A stretch of DNA of 64,000 bases, from positions 434,001-498,000 of the forward strand of contig NZ_FOIB01000009.1 of NCBI RefSeq assembly GCF_900111765.1. Reading direction: 5' to 3'. Shown here in pieces: positions 18,201-24,621 of this stretch (positions are counted from its first letter, which is position 1; each line of letters opens with the position of its first letter). The translations under genes and the position numbers were made by a program. This DNA is from Myxococcus fulvus. Lineage in GTDB: Bacteria; Myxococcota; Myxococcia; Myxococcales; Myxococcaceae. The notes beneath the pieces were generated by a model. It was not told the DNA's origin. It did not search any database and worked only from the letters and a program-made list of their open reading frames with translations.

Positions 18201-20161
18201 TCGTCACCATCAACGGCGTCGCGGCCCCCGCCGTCCAGGCCGGCGCCAGCCGCATCTGGACCCTGCCCACGCAGGTCTTCACCACCAGCGGCATCTACAA
18301 CCTGAGCGTCACCGCCACCGACGCCACGGGGAACAAGAGCGAGGCCACCGTCGACACGTTCCGGGTGGACGTCACCCCTCCGAACGCGCCCGTCATCCTG
18401 CTGCCGAACTCCGGCGTCCTGGTGGGCAGCGCGGGCGTGGACTTCTCCGGGACGGCCGAGGCGGGCAGCACCGTGGAGCTCTTCATCGAGGGCAACGTCC
18501 GCATCAACGCCCGGGTGGTCGCGGGCGCCAACGGGACGTGGGTCATGACCAAGGTCACCGCCCTCCCCGGCGGCGAGCACACCGTGACGGCCAAGGCGAC
18601 GGACGCCGCGGGCAACATCAGCCCCGCCTCCAATGGCATCGACCTGGAGGTCGACATCACGCCGCCCAACCGCCCCAGCATCACCTATCCCGTGGATGGG
18701 ACGGCCATCACCTCCGCGCGCCCCACCATCACCGGCACGGGTGACGTGGGCACCACCATCATCCTCTCCATCGACGGAGACGAGCGCGGCGGCGTGCTGA
18801 CCACGACGGTGGGAGAGAGCGGGACCTGGTCCTTCACCTCGCCCACGCTGTCGCAGGGTCTCCACGACCTCCAGGCGAGGGCGCGGGACACGGCGGCGAA
18901 CCTGAGCGAGCCGTCCGTCCCGGTCCGCTTCACGGTGGACTCCGGCTTCAACCCTCCGCTGCTCGTCACGTCGCCCAAGGAGGGGGATGTCCTCACGCTC
19001 CCCAGGCCGCGGTTCATCGGAACCTCGGAGCCCAACAGCACCGTCTCCATCACCCTGGACGGCAAGCCGCTCGCGACCGTCACCGCGGACGCGTTGAACA
19101 ACTGGAGCTACGAGCCCGTGGAGCCCCTGGCCAACGGCGTCCACGAGTTCACCGTGGAGGCGAGGGACGCCGCGGGCAACACGTCGCGGATGGCCCTGCG
19201 CAGGTTCACCCTGGACCTGGAGGACCCCACGCCCCCGGTGCTGTCGTCGCCGGCGCCGGGCGCGCTCTTGCGCTCCCGCAGGCCCTTGATTCGCGGCACG
19301 GCCCAGCCCCAGTGCCGGCTCACCGTCCACCTGAACGACCAACCCCAGACGCCGACCATCACCGTCAACGGCGCGGGTGAGTGGTCCTTCACGCCCACCG
19401 CCGACCTGACCGAGGGCGCGTACACCGTCACCGCGGACTGCCTGGATGCGTTCGACCGGCGCGGAGAGAAGGCCGAGGCGCGCACCTTCACGGTGGACGC
19501 CACCGCGCCGGGAGCGCCGCTCATCATCACCCCGACGGAGGGCAGCATCCTCGGCAGGAGCTTCGACACGATTACCGGCACGGCCGAGGCGGGCACGACG
19601 CTCACCGCGGAGCTCAACGGCCTGGTGGTGGGCAACGCCATGGCCAATGATCGCGGCGAGTGGACGCTCGTCGTGGACAAGGCCACGGTGCACGGCGACC
19701 AGGCCCTGCGCGTGTACTCGGTGGACGCCGCGGGCAACACGGGCACCCGCTCCGACCCGCGCCTGTTCCGGCTGGACTTCATCCCCCCCGTGACGACGTT
19801 GACTGGAGGCCCCACGGGCACCAGCACGCTCGCCAACGTCACCTTCACCCTGGACACCTCCGAGGACGTCGCCGGCTTCCGGTGCTCGGTGGACGGCAAG
19901 GACCCGGAGCCCTGCGACAAGGAGCTCACGCTGCGCAACCTGGCGGAGGGAGACCACACGCTGGACGTCTGGGCGACGGACTTCGCGGGCAACGTGGAGG
20001 TGGCTCCCGCCCATCGCGCCTGGCACACCATCCGCCCCAGTCTGGTGGAGGGCGGCGGCGTGGGCTGCGCGTCGACGGGCGGCAGTCCCCTGGATGTGTT
20101 CGGGTGGCTGTTGTGCGTCGCGGCGCCGGGCCTGGTGGCGATGTTCCGCCGCCGGCGCTGA
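12236..20161 (+). CDS. Giant AgmC-like surface protein: Ig-like repeats and MYXO-CTERM-like tail
   Basis: The 2641-aa protein starts at the ATG overlapping the OmpA gene stop; the frame is open further upstream but the signal peptide (cleavage near AFA-EA, residue 24) begins here. Residues about 25-300 form a beta-rich head with GLGEARD and a PGTQVIRVPEF segment, like the head of proteins annotated AgmC in myxobacteria. Then come about 24 Ig-like domains of 90-95 residues, each with a GTGFSGTAE-type strand and ending in FTVD plus TPP, and one different final domain. The last 35 residues have GC, a hydrophobic helix and RRRR, matching a MYXO-CTERM sorting signal. It is probably exported and held on the cell surface. 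A gliding-motility role is known only for the AgmC name, not shown here. Confidence 0.85.
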   Translation: MKSLRWLHLLTCVVALGAHSAFAEADVFGLGEARDESLTVPANSSQVINHYAAVTGPVRKGDRELRVETLQGFAAGDLVMVLQSAAAGPVAALSLSTFTYGPREESPPGQWELARVSRAKDGVLLLARPVLNDFAFPGTQVIRVPEFQNVTIHPTGEVSARAWNGSSGGVVAFLVADTLHNNGVITASGAGPRSGSTSGGGVVFFRARKLTGAGRIEADARAWPWELEGLTQGGAGGSISARLVEGADCEALLARSAGSVLLQAASLRGCPVFVESDVSGAKAFAARAGDEGGATLVEHGLVIPQRPVITAPGEGANVKARSPRVTGTADPGATVHVKLGNTDQPTTPERELPAAVVSESGAFSIEVPGRLEDGLYAVTAHTEVEGLASPTSDPVYFSVEALLAPARPVIEVPVADAKVGVAGTGFSGTAETDSTVTVTVGTLEWEALTGADGRWSVPATTDLDDGTHTASVTATNEDNETGPAATVTFQVDTTPPGAPVISVPVASAQVGTAGTGFSGTAEAGSTVRVTVDGTTWTAVTAAGGTWSIAAQTTMTEGSRTASVTATDTFGNTSPPSTVTFTVDKTAPARPIITTPAANAQVGTAGTGFAGTAEANSTVTVTVGALTWNATTTAGGAWSVPVQTTIEEGSRTASVTARDAAGNVSSAATVIFTVDITAPARPVVTTPAAGSTVGTAGTGFSGTAEAGSTVTVTVSSESWTAVTTAGGAWSIPTQTTLPEGSQTASVTATDAFGNVSTVRTVTFTVNKTPAATPVISVPAEGAVVGPTGLTFSGTATATHQVRVSLDGNLVDTVTVPATGRWSVPANSTPAHGSHAVTAIATNAIGNTSATATRTFTVDATPPASPIVTTPTAGQVVGKSGTGFSGTAEAGSTVTVTVGGNTWTDTAAADGTWSVPTKTTIAEGSRTASVTATDTFGNVSAVTTVAFTVDTTNPARPVVATPVEGSTVGMPGTGFSGTAEPNSTVTVTVGSLTWTAPAAAAGGAWSVPVQTDIPAGSRVASVTATDVAGNVSSTATVNFTVNKTPASAPTITAPTTATPVGPTGLTVSGAATATNRVTVNLDGNLVDTVTVAANGRWSVSVNSTLSEGTHTLTAFATDGIGNTSSTVTRTFTVDATPPVKPVVTTPAPGTRVGRTGISFSGTAEVGSQVRVTVGSASWTDTAAAGGGAWSIPAQTTIADGNHTASITATDTAGNVSEATTVSFIIDTTPPGVPVVTTPTEGAVVGTAGTGFSGTADANSTVTVTVGTFTWSATTTAGGTWSIPVKTNIPDGAQSASVTASDSLGNVSTARTVHFTVNKTPAVAPTISAPANNSVVGPAGTPFTGTATLGNEVTVYLDDVLLGTATAAANGQWSVSFSGTLTEGTHKVTAVATNELGNSSSTTTSNFTVDLTPPPAPVIETPATGARVGTAGTGFSGTAVADTFVRVSVGSASWTTTTAANGRWSIAAQTSLSDGSRTASVTATDPAGNTSTATTVTFIVDTVPPAAPVIDTPTTGARVGPAGTGFSGTAELGTLVTVNVGALAWTAPTGADGRWSVATTTAIPDGAQTASVTATDETGNVSGATEVLFNVDTQKPARPLVEVPAEGAHVGPGGTGFSGTAEANSTVKVVVGALEWTTTAGSNTVWSISTKTDIPEGPRTASVTATDATGNVSDAREVHFTIDKTAPGEPVIVTPAAGARVGTAGTGFSGTAEVGSTVKVVVGALNWSATTNGDGEWTIAPVTTIADGNRTASVTATDAAGNVSAAVTRSFTVDTTAPAIPIIETPIGGAQIGVAGTGFSGTAEANSTVKVVVGALNWSTTAGPDTRWTISVQTNIPDGSRTASVTATDATGNVSSAAQVTFNVDTTKPDVPVIVTPASGARVGVAGTAFSGTAEPASRVEVVVGTLSWTATAGSDGQWTVPTKTNIPDGEHTAVVTATDALNNKSDPATRLFSVDTTPPAKPSITTPRADTVVGTAGTIIEGEAEAGSTVVVTINGVAAPAVQAGASRIWTLPTQVFTTSGIYNLSVTATDATGNKSEATVDTFRVDVTPPNAPVILLPNSGVLVGSAGVDFSGTAEAGSTVELFIEGNVRINARVVAGANGTWVMTKVTALPGGEHTVTAKATDAAGNISPASNGIDLEVDITPPNRPSITYPVDGTAITSARPTITGTGDVGTTIILSIDGDERGGVLTTTVGESGTWSFTSPTLSQGLHDLQARARDTAANLSEPSVPVRFTVDSGFNPPLLVTSPKEGDVLTLPRPRFIGTSEPNSTVSITLDGKPLATVTADALNNWSYEPVEPLANGVHEFTVEARDAAGNTSRMALRRFTLDLEDPTPPVLSSPAPGALLRSRRPLIRGTAQPQCRLTVHLNDQPQTPTITVNGAGEWSFTPTADLTEGAYTVTADCLDAFDRRGEKAEARTFTVDATAPGAPLIITPTEGSILGRSFDTITGTAEAGTTLTAELNGLVVGNAMANDRGEWTLVVDKATVHGDQALRVYSVDAAGNTGTRSDPRLFRLDFIPPVTTLTGGPTGTSTLANVTFTLDTSEDVAGFRCSVDGKDPEPCDKELTLRNLAEGDHTLDVWATDFAGNVEVAPAHRAWHTIRPSLVEGGGVGCASTGGSPLDVFGWLLCVAAPGLVAMFRRRR
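13150..20037 (+). repeat. Tandem array of about 24 Ig-like domain coding units (270-285 bp each)
   Basis: The coding units repeat in phase, each starting near the codons for P-x-x-P-V-I-x-x-P and ending near the codons for F-T-V-D. Units 2 to 17 are very alike at the DNA level, with ggcacgggcttctccggcac recurring nearly unchanged, while units 18 to 24 have drifted and the last domain before the tail is a different Ig-like type. The gradient suggests that the central part expanded or was homogenised most recently. Confidence 0.9.
13985..16456 (+). repeat. Higher-order three-domain repeat, three units of 822, 825 and 825 bp
   Basis: Inside the Ig array the domains follow an A-A-B pattern three times. 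Units begin at 13985, 14807 and 15632 and the pattern would continue at 16457. The B domains start with KTPA at 14531, 15356 and 16181, exactly 825 bp apart, and carry a shared GNLVDTV-type loop in the first two that other domains lack. This points to duplication of a 275-codon block on top of single-domain duplication. Confidence 0.85.
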
Positions 20162-20176
20162 GCAAGACTCCAGACG

Positions 20177-20210
20177 AAGCGCTCGCCCCAGCGCACAGGG
20201 GCGAGCGCTT
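20177..20210. terminator. Bidirectional terminator hairpin, 13-bp perfect stem
   Basis: Arms aagcgctcgcccc at 20177-20189 and its exact complement at 20198-20210 enclose an 8-base loop. It sits between the convergent ends of the giant Ig-repeat gene and the lipoprotein gene. AA before and TT after the stem give only a short U-run on either strand. Confidence 0.8.
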
Positions 20211-20214
20211 CACG

Positions 20215-20856
20215 TCACTGGATGGTGAACGAGCCCACGTAGTCGTTCGTGTACGCCAGCGGGCCCTGGCCGCCGTTCATGTACCAGCCGTCGTTCAGGT
20301 AGATGCCGATGAACCAGTACGACGCGTAGACCAGGTAGGTGCCCGCCGTCAGGCCGTACGTGTTGGTGACCTCCTGCTCGTGCGCGATGACGCAGTTGTC
20401 GTGCGAGTGGTGCGTCTGGTGCGTCTTCACCAGGTTGCCCAGCATGTCGTAGATGTAGATGTTCACCTTGGTGCTCGGCGCGACGACGCCGCTGAAGGTG
20501 AGCGAGCCACCCGGGCTCAGCGGGCTGGTGTAGCTCATCGACACGTAGCTCGACTGCCGGCACCAGTCCCTGGGGCGCCCGTAGGCCAGCGGGTACAGGG
20601 GGATGTTGGCGTTGATGTAGACGGGCGGCGAGGTGTTCTGCACCGTGCTGATGGTGACGGGCGTGGAGCCGCCGCCACAACCGCCGCAGCCACCACCCGG
20701 CTCCTCCTCATTGGGATCCGGGAAGGGCGGCAGCTCCTGCACGCTCGTGTCGAGCGAACCGGACGCGTCCTCCGGCAGGGGCTCTCCGCAGGCGGTGAGC
20801 AGCGAGGCGAGGCACAGCGAGGCAAGGGCCGTACGCAACAGCATCATGGGGTTCAT
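20215..20856 (-). CDS. Predicted lipoprotein with Gly/Cys-rich linker and beta domain
   Basis: The ATG at 20856 (or the ATG three codons later at 20847, which has GGAG at a better spacing) starts a lipoprotein signal peptide with lipobox LLTAC. The mature part has an acidic/proline linker, a striking GGGCGGCGGG cluster near residue 55, and a beta-rich domain of about 140 residues with many Tyr residues, a SYTSPLSPGGSLTFSG strand and a DMLGNLVKT segment that looks like an extracellular Ig or FlgD-like fold. The function is unknown; export to the outer membrane is expected. The longer frame to 20970 is rejected because it adds Arg-rich sequence ahead of the signal peptide. It does not overlap its neighbours and probably has its own promoter at 20857-20992. 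Confidence 0.75.
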   Translation of the reverse strand: MNPMMLLRTALASLCLASLLTACGEPLPEDASGSLDTSVQELPPFPDPNEEEPGGGCGGCGGGSTPVTISTVQNTSPPVYINANIPLYPLAYGRPRDWCRQSSYVSMSYTSPLSPGGSLTFSGVVAPSTKVNIYIYDMLGNLVKTHQTHHSHDNCVIAHEQEVTNTYGLTAGTYLVYASYWFIGIYLNDGWYMNGGQGPLAYTNDYVGSFTIQ

Positions 20857-20992
20857 CTCCGGGCTGACGCTGGCGCGCCTGTCGCGCCAGGACGCGGGAC
20901 AGGCTCGGCGCCTTCGCGCCGCTCCCCCCTCGTTCACCAGGAGGTCGGCACCCGGGGATTTTCTTTGCATCGAGGGGTGACGATTTCCTCGC

Positions 20993-21017
20993 CGCCCCCT
21001 GCCCTGCTCAGGGGGCG
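20993..21017 (-). terminator. Possible terminator hairpin after the partner-switching operon
   Basis: Arms cgccccctg (20993-21001) and cagggggcg (21009-21017) form a perfect 9-bp stem with a 7-base loop. The hairpin covers the stop codon of the last operon gene. No clear U-run follows on the minus strand, so the role is less sure. Confidence 0.45.
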
Positions 21018-21430
21018 CGGGAGACCGCCTGCGTCTGGGCGCGGAGGTCCGCCACCCAGGCGCGGGCCTGGTCCTCCGTGTCCACCATGCCGAATGGCGC
21101 GCCGCGCGTCCGCCCCAGCAGCATGGAGGCGCGGCCCATCATGTTCGCCATGGTGCGCAGCGAGAAGCTGGCACCGAAGATGACGGTGCCGGCGAAGGGC
21201 ATCACCTCCGGCGTCTCGCTCAAGATGCGGCGCGCCTCGGAGGTGATGCTCGAGGTCCGCCGCGAGTCATTGATGAGATAGAGCGTGGGGTGCGTCTCGC
21301 GCAGCTCCGCGGCCACGCCGGCCAGGTCGTGGATGAGCTTGACGTCGAACGGGCCCACGTTGACGAGCCGCACGATGTCCGGGGACTCGAGCCACACCTT
21401 GCTGTCACCGAACGTCCACATGCGAACCAT
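21008..21430 (-). CDS. Small SpoIIAA/STAS-like protein, last gene of partner-switching operon
   Basis: This 140-aa soluble protein has the alternating strand-helix pattern of SpoIIAA-like or STAS-like domains: MWTFGDSKVWLESPDIVRL, then a LIHDLAGVAAELRE helix, a LYLINDSRRTSSI strand-loop, and a VIFGASFSLRTM strand-helix. Asp and Ser residues in the central loop lie where anti-anti-sigma proteins carry the phosphorylated Ser or Thr, but the match is weak. GGAGGAG precedes the ATG at usual spacing, and the gene starts 30 bp after the RsbR-like gene. It may be an output antagonist for the kinases upstream in the operon; this is inference from position. Confidence 0.65.
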   Translation of the reverse strand: MVRMWTFGDSKVWLESPDIVRLVNVGPFDVKLIHDLAGVAAELRETHPTLYLINDSRRTSSITSEARRILSETPEVMPFAGTVIFGASFSLRTMANMMGRASMLLGRTRGAPFGMVDTEDQARAWVADLRAQTQAVSRAP

Positions 21431-21460
21431 GTCGTGTCTCCTCCAGGGACCGCGCGGGCT

Positions 21461-22132
21461 TCAGCGGTGGGCGCCCGCGCCGCGGCCATTCAGGTGCAGG
21501 AAGCAGTCGCGCAGGCCTTCCTTGAGGCTGCCGAGCGTCTTCACCTCCCGCAGGTCCACGCCAATCTGGACCAGCGTCTGAGCAATCACCGGGCTGATGC
21601 CCGTCACCACGCAGTAGGCGCCGAGCAGCCGCGCCGAGCCCACCATCTTGATGAAGTGGTTGGCCGTCATCGTGTCCACCACCTCCACGCCGGTGAGGTC
21701 GATGATGACGCAGCGGGCCTTGCCCTGGACCACGCGGTGCAGGAGCCGCTCGGTCATCTCCATGGCGCGCTGGGTGTCCACCACGCCGACGATGGGCAGG
21801 GTGAGGATGTCGTCCCACAGCTCGATGATGGGCGTGGACAGGTCCCGGATGGCGTCGCGCTGACGGTCGATGGTGGCCAGCTTCTCCTCCAGCTCCCGGT
21901 GGCTCGCCGCCAGGCGCGTGAGCGCCTCCTCGTGCTCGCGGCGGGTGGAGGCCAGCTCGCGCACGAAGATGTTGAGCGTCTCCTCGAGCGCCGCCAGCTC
22001 GTCCTGCTCGCGGATGTCGATGGTGGTGCGCTCGGCGGAGAACTCCCCCACCGAGATGAGCGACAGCACGTCGATGATGCGGCCGATGCGCTCGGGCGAG
22101 ATGGACAGCGGAGCGAACGGGGTGTGGCTCAT
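21461..22132 (-). CDS. RsbR-type stressosome protein with C-terminal STAS domain
   Basis: The 223-aa protein has a short N-terminal helical part instead of the globin-like sensor of classical RsbR, then a coiled-coil linker at about residues 45-90 and a STAS domain from about residue 95. The STAS domain has the RsbR signatures: LPIVGVVDTQRA, VVDTMTANH with the Thr equivalent to the first phosphorylation site, and GISPVIAQTLVQIGV with the second Thr. In the known system RsbR and RsbS build the stressosome that holds RsbT until stress. The start is well set by AAGGAGGTG right upstream. It lies 21 bp after the RsbS-like gene. Without a sensor domain the signal it reads is unclear. Confidence 0.85.
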   Translation of the reverse strand: MSHTPFAPLSISPERIGRIIDVLSLISVGEFSAERTTIDIREQDELAALEETLNIFVRELASTRREHEEALTRLAASHRELEEKLATIDRQRDAIRDLSTPIIELWDDILTLPIVGVVDTQRAMEMTERLLHRVVQGKARCVIIDLTGVEVVDTMTANHFIKMVGSARLLGAYCVVTGISPVIAQTLVQIGVDLREVKTLGSLKEGLRDCFLHLNGRGAGAHR

Positions 22133-22153
22133 GGCACCTCCTTCGGACGACGG

Positions 22154-22642
22154 TCAGACGACGGTGCGCGGGGACGCCGGAGCGACGAGGCCGAGCATCT
22201 CGTCGGCCAGCCGCTGCGCCTCCTCCCGCTCGGACTCCTCCGTGCGCGCGCCCACCGCCCGGACGCCGAGCAGCGACAGGCCCTCCTCCAACCCCAGCGC
22301 CGTCTCCACGCCGTCCAGTTGGATGCCCATGCTCTGCAGCGTGAGCGCCACGTCCGCGCCCATGCCGCACAACACCGTGCGCGTGCCCATCAACCGGGCC
22401 GAGCCCGCCAGCCGCGCCAGCACCGCGCACAGGTGGCTGTCCACCAGCCACAGCCCGGAGATGTCCACCACCATCCCCTTGGCGCCGGTGCGCTGGATGT
22501 CGCGCAGCACGTCCGAGCAGAGCTGCGCGGCCTGCGCGTCGGTGATGTCGCCCTGCAGGGGGACGATGAGCTGCCCCCACAGCGGGATGATGGGGATGCG
22601 CGACAGGTCACGCGAGGACGGGGGGGATTCGGGGTGGCTCAT
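22154..22642 (-). CDS. RsbS-type stressosome scaffold STAS protein
   Basis: This 162-aa protein is a STAS domain with the RsbS order: IPIIPLWGQLIVPLQGDITD, then VVDISGLWLVDSH, where the Ser after VD matches the phosphorylated Ser of RsbS, then LMGTRTVLCGMGADVALTLQSMGI. It extends beyond the STAS domain by about 45 residues with an acidic helix and a proline end. The ATG overlaps the stop of the RsbX-like gene (ATGA), and GGAG lies upstream within that gene. It is expected to pair with the RsbR-like protein next door and to be phosphorylated by an RsbT-like kinase. Family knowledge gives the role; the sequence shows the conserved sites. Confidence 0.85.
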   Translation of the reverse strand: MSHPESPPSSRDLSRIPIIPLWGQLIVPLQGDITDAQAAQLCSDVLRDIQRTGAKGMVVDISGLWLVDSHLCAVLARLAGSARLMGTRTVLCGMGADVALTLQSMGIQLDGVETALGLEEGLSLLGVRAVGARTEESEREEAQRLADEMLGLVAPASPRTVV

Positions 22643-23208
22643 GAAGGCTCCACGTCCGCCACCAGCACGGTGGCGTCATCGGTGGCACGGCCGAAGCGCT
22701 CCAGGAGCACCGCGCAGGCCGCGTCGGGGGGCTGGTCGCGGACCTGCTCCAGGTCCAGGCGGAAGCTCAGCCCGTCTGAGAAGAGGACCAGCCGGTCCTT
22801 GGGCAACAGCGGCGTGGACACGGTGCGCAGCGTCCGGAACGACTGGCCCAGGATGCCCGGCGTGGGGAGCACCGGCACCCTGGTGCCCAGCGTGCGCAGC
22901 TCCACGTTGCCCACGCCGCCCGCGTGCAGGACGCTCCCGTCGAACAGGGCCAGCATCACCGCGGAGCCCCGGCCGTGCTTGAGCGCCACGTGCAGCGCGG
23001 CGACCAGCTCCTCCACCGAGGACGTCAGCGGCATCCGCGTCAGGCACTGCGTGGCGGACGCCGTCGCCAGGGCCGCCGCGGGGCCGTGGCCCAGCGAGTC
23101 CACCACGGCGAGCAGCGTGACGCCCGAATCGGTGCGCACCACCACGCCGTCGCCGTTCTCCACTTCGCCCGGCTTGGGCCTGGTCAGGTGGGCGACGGAG
23201 AGCCTCAC
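22639..23208 (-). CDS. RsbX/SpoIIE-type PP2C serine phosphatase
   Basis: The 189-aa protein is a compact PP2C-like phosphatase with the metal-site Asp in ENGDG, the VVDSLGHG motif (classical DGLGHG, here with Ser for Gly), a LFSDGLSF motif and the final ATDDATVL. No sensor domain is present, like RsbX, which dephosphorylates RsbR and RsbS and resets the stressosome. The start is GTG at 23208, overlapping the stop of the RsbT-like gene as GTGA and preceded by GAGGTG. The frame is open further upstream, but that part is only a shadow of the neighbour. An RsbU role is less likely because there is no N-terminal RsbT-binding domain. Confidence 0.82.
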   Translation of the reverse strand: MRLSVAHLTRPKPGEVENGDGVVVRTDSGVTLLAVVDSLGHGPAAALATASATQCLTRMPLTSSVEELVAALHVALKHGRGSAVMLALFDGSVLHAGGVGNVELRTLGTRVPVLPTPGILGQSFRTLRTVSTPLLPKDRLVLFSDGLSFRLDLEQVRDQPPDAACAVLLERFGRATDDATVLVADVEPS

Positions 23209-23894
23209 AGCCACACCTCGAACTCCACCTGGGTGCCGGCGGGGCCCGTCTTCACCTCGAACCTGTCCGCCAGCCGCTTGACGCCCAGGATGCCCAGGCC
23301 CATGCCCGTCTTGCTGCGGTAGGTGCCGGACAGCACGCGCTCCAGCTCGGGGATGCCCTTGCCCTGGTCCTCGGCGCGCACGCGCAACAGCTTGCGCGGC
23401 GTCTGCACGGGGATGAGCTGGATGGTGCCGCCGCCGGCATAGGAGACTTGGTTGCGCGCCAGCTCGCTCACCGCCGTCGCGACCTTCTGGCACTCGTAGC
23501 CGCGGCCGCCCATGGCCTCACACACGGCGCGCGCCGCGAGCCGCGCCTGGCTGGCGTCCGCCTCCGTGCGCACCTGATACGTCGTGGGCCGCGCCTCCAC
23601 CGGAGCGCTGGACGCGGACAACGGCTCGCGCAGGCCCAGGCCGCTGGGCACGGTGGACGTCGCCAGCAGCGCCTTGAGCCGCGCGGACAGGTCCGGCCGT
23701 CGCGACGGGTCCACGAAGTGCCGCGTGGCCGGCTCCAGCGCCTCGATGACCCGGGGCAGCTCCGCCGAGCCCAGCGTGTCCGCGCTCAACCGCATCGGCT
23801 CCAGCGTCCCTCTGAGCACGAGCCTCGCGGCGGTCTCCGACATGAAGTGCTGGAGCACACCGAGCAGCTGCGAACTGGTCCCACCACGACTCAC
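23205..23894 (-). CDS. RsbT-type serine kinase with extra N-terminal domain
   Basis: Residues about 90-229 form a GHKL ATPase-kinase domain with N-box SELARN, G1 box DQGKGI and G2 region GMGLGILGVKRL, which matches RsbT (GLGxGLxGVKRL) rather than RsbW. An extra N-terminal part of about 80 residues, helical with no known domain, precedes it. In known systems RsbT phosphorylates RsbS and RsbR and then leaves to activate RsbU; no RsbU is encoded here. The start is GTG at 23894, overlapping the upstream gene stop (GTGA); its stop overlaps the RsbX-like start. The longer frame to 24134 is rejected as antisense-frame shadow of the neighbour. Confidence 0.82.
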   Translation of the reverse strand: MSRGGTSSQLLGVLQHFMSETAARLVLRGTLEPMRLSADTLGSAELPRVIEALEPATRHFVDPSRRPDLSARLKALLATSTVPSGLGLREPLSASSAPVEARPTTYQVRTEADASQARLAARAVCEAMGGRGYECQKVATAVSELARNQVSYAGGGTIQLIPVQTPRKLLRVRAEDQGKGIPELERVLSGTYRSKTGMGLGILGVKRLADRFEVKTGPAGTQVEFEVWL

Positions 23895-24358
23895 CACGGC
23901 TTGCTTGCCTCCAGCTTCATGCGCTTGCGTGCGAACACTTCCAGGCCACCGCCCTCGCGGTTGGACACGCGGACCTCGTCCGTCAGTCGCCGCACCGCCG
24001 CGCCGCCCTCGCCCAGGCTCTCTCCGGGCAGCGGCCCTGGCCGGCCCGCGCGGCCCAGGAAGAGCCGCTCCGGCTCCACCATGCCCGGGCCCCTGTCGCG
24101 CGCGCGGATGCACAGCCAGCAGTCCTCGCGCCACAGCTCCACCGTGCCGCCCACCCGCGTGTGGCGCACCAGGTTGGTGGCCAGCTCGCTCACCACCACC
24201 GCCACCTCCGCGCTGGACGCCGCCGACAGCCCCGACTCGCGCGCGAAGCGCCGGCTCAGCGAGGCCGCCACCACCGCGTCCACGGGATGTCGGACGGTCA
24301 CCGACAGGTGCGGGTCCAGCGAGGCGGAGGCAGGCAGAGGCGACGGCAAAGGGCTCAT
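23891..24358 (-). CDS. RsbW/RsbT-type anti-sigma kinase, first gene of partner-switching operon
   Basis: The 155-aa protein is a single GHKL ATPase-kinase domain with N-box SELATNLVRH, G1 box DRGPGM and a G2 segment GEGGAAVRRL. The last is nearer to the RsbT-like LGxGLGAVRRL than to classical RsbW. It would phosphorylate an anti-anti-sigma or STAS partner. The ATG at 24358 is chosen because the PLPSPLPASAS leader fits; a GTG at 24436 would add 26 residues. No strong ribosome site is seen for either. It is the first of six coupled genes; the promoter should lie in 24359-24621. There is no sigma factor gene nearby, so the target is unknown. Confidence 0.78.
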   Translation of the reverse strand: MSPLPSPLPASASLDPHLSVTVRHPVDAVVAASLSRRFARESGLSAASSAEVAVVVSELATNLVRHTRVGGTVELWREDCWLCIRARDRGPGMVEPERLFLGRAGRPGPLPGESLGEGGAAVRRLTDEVRVSNREGGGLEVFARKRMKLEASKPW

Positions 24359-24621
24359 TCCCGGAGTAAATCCCTTGGGATTACGCGGGTATGAGGCAAT
24401 GAATCTCAAAGCCTTGTAAAGAGGTTCACAATCCACCCATGGATTTGGCTTCCGTTCTCCGGAAGAGGTGTCTAGAATCCAGGGTTTTTGCTTTTTGGGG
24501 TCCGGGCTTCACCGGCTTCTGCCAGGAAGCGCCGGGAATCCGCCACTCGGCCTCTTCGGCGCGGGGCGCGGAAGACCCACGCGGCCCGAGAGGGACTGCG
24601 AGCGGGAGGGCGGCTCCGGGC

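Noticed and set aside
12242-20026. A 2594-codon open frame on the minus strand antisense to the giant Ig gene
   Set aside because: It mirrors the GC-rich third positions of the real gene on the other strand. It has no signal peptide or domain and its composition (Arg/Gly/Ala) is that of a shadow frame.
13150-20037. Possible CRISPR or satellite reading of the regular repeats in the 13-20 kb region
   Set aside because: Units are 270-285 bp, in frame, and code Ig domains. No short direct repeats with unique spacers exist.
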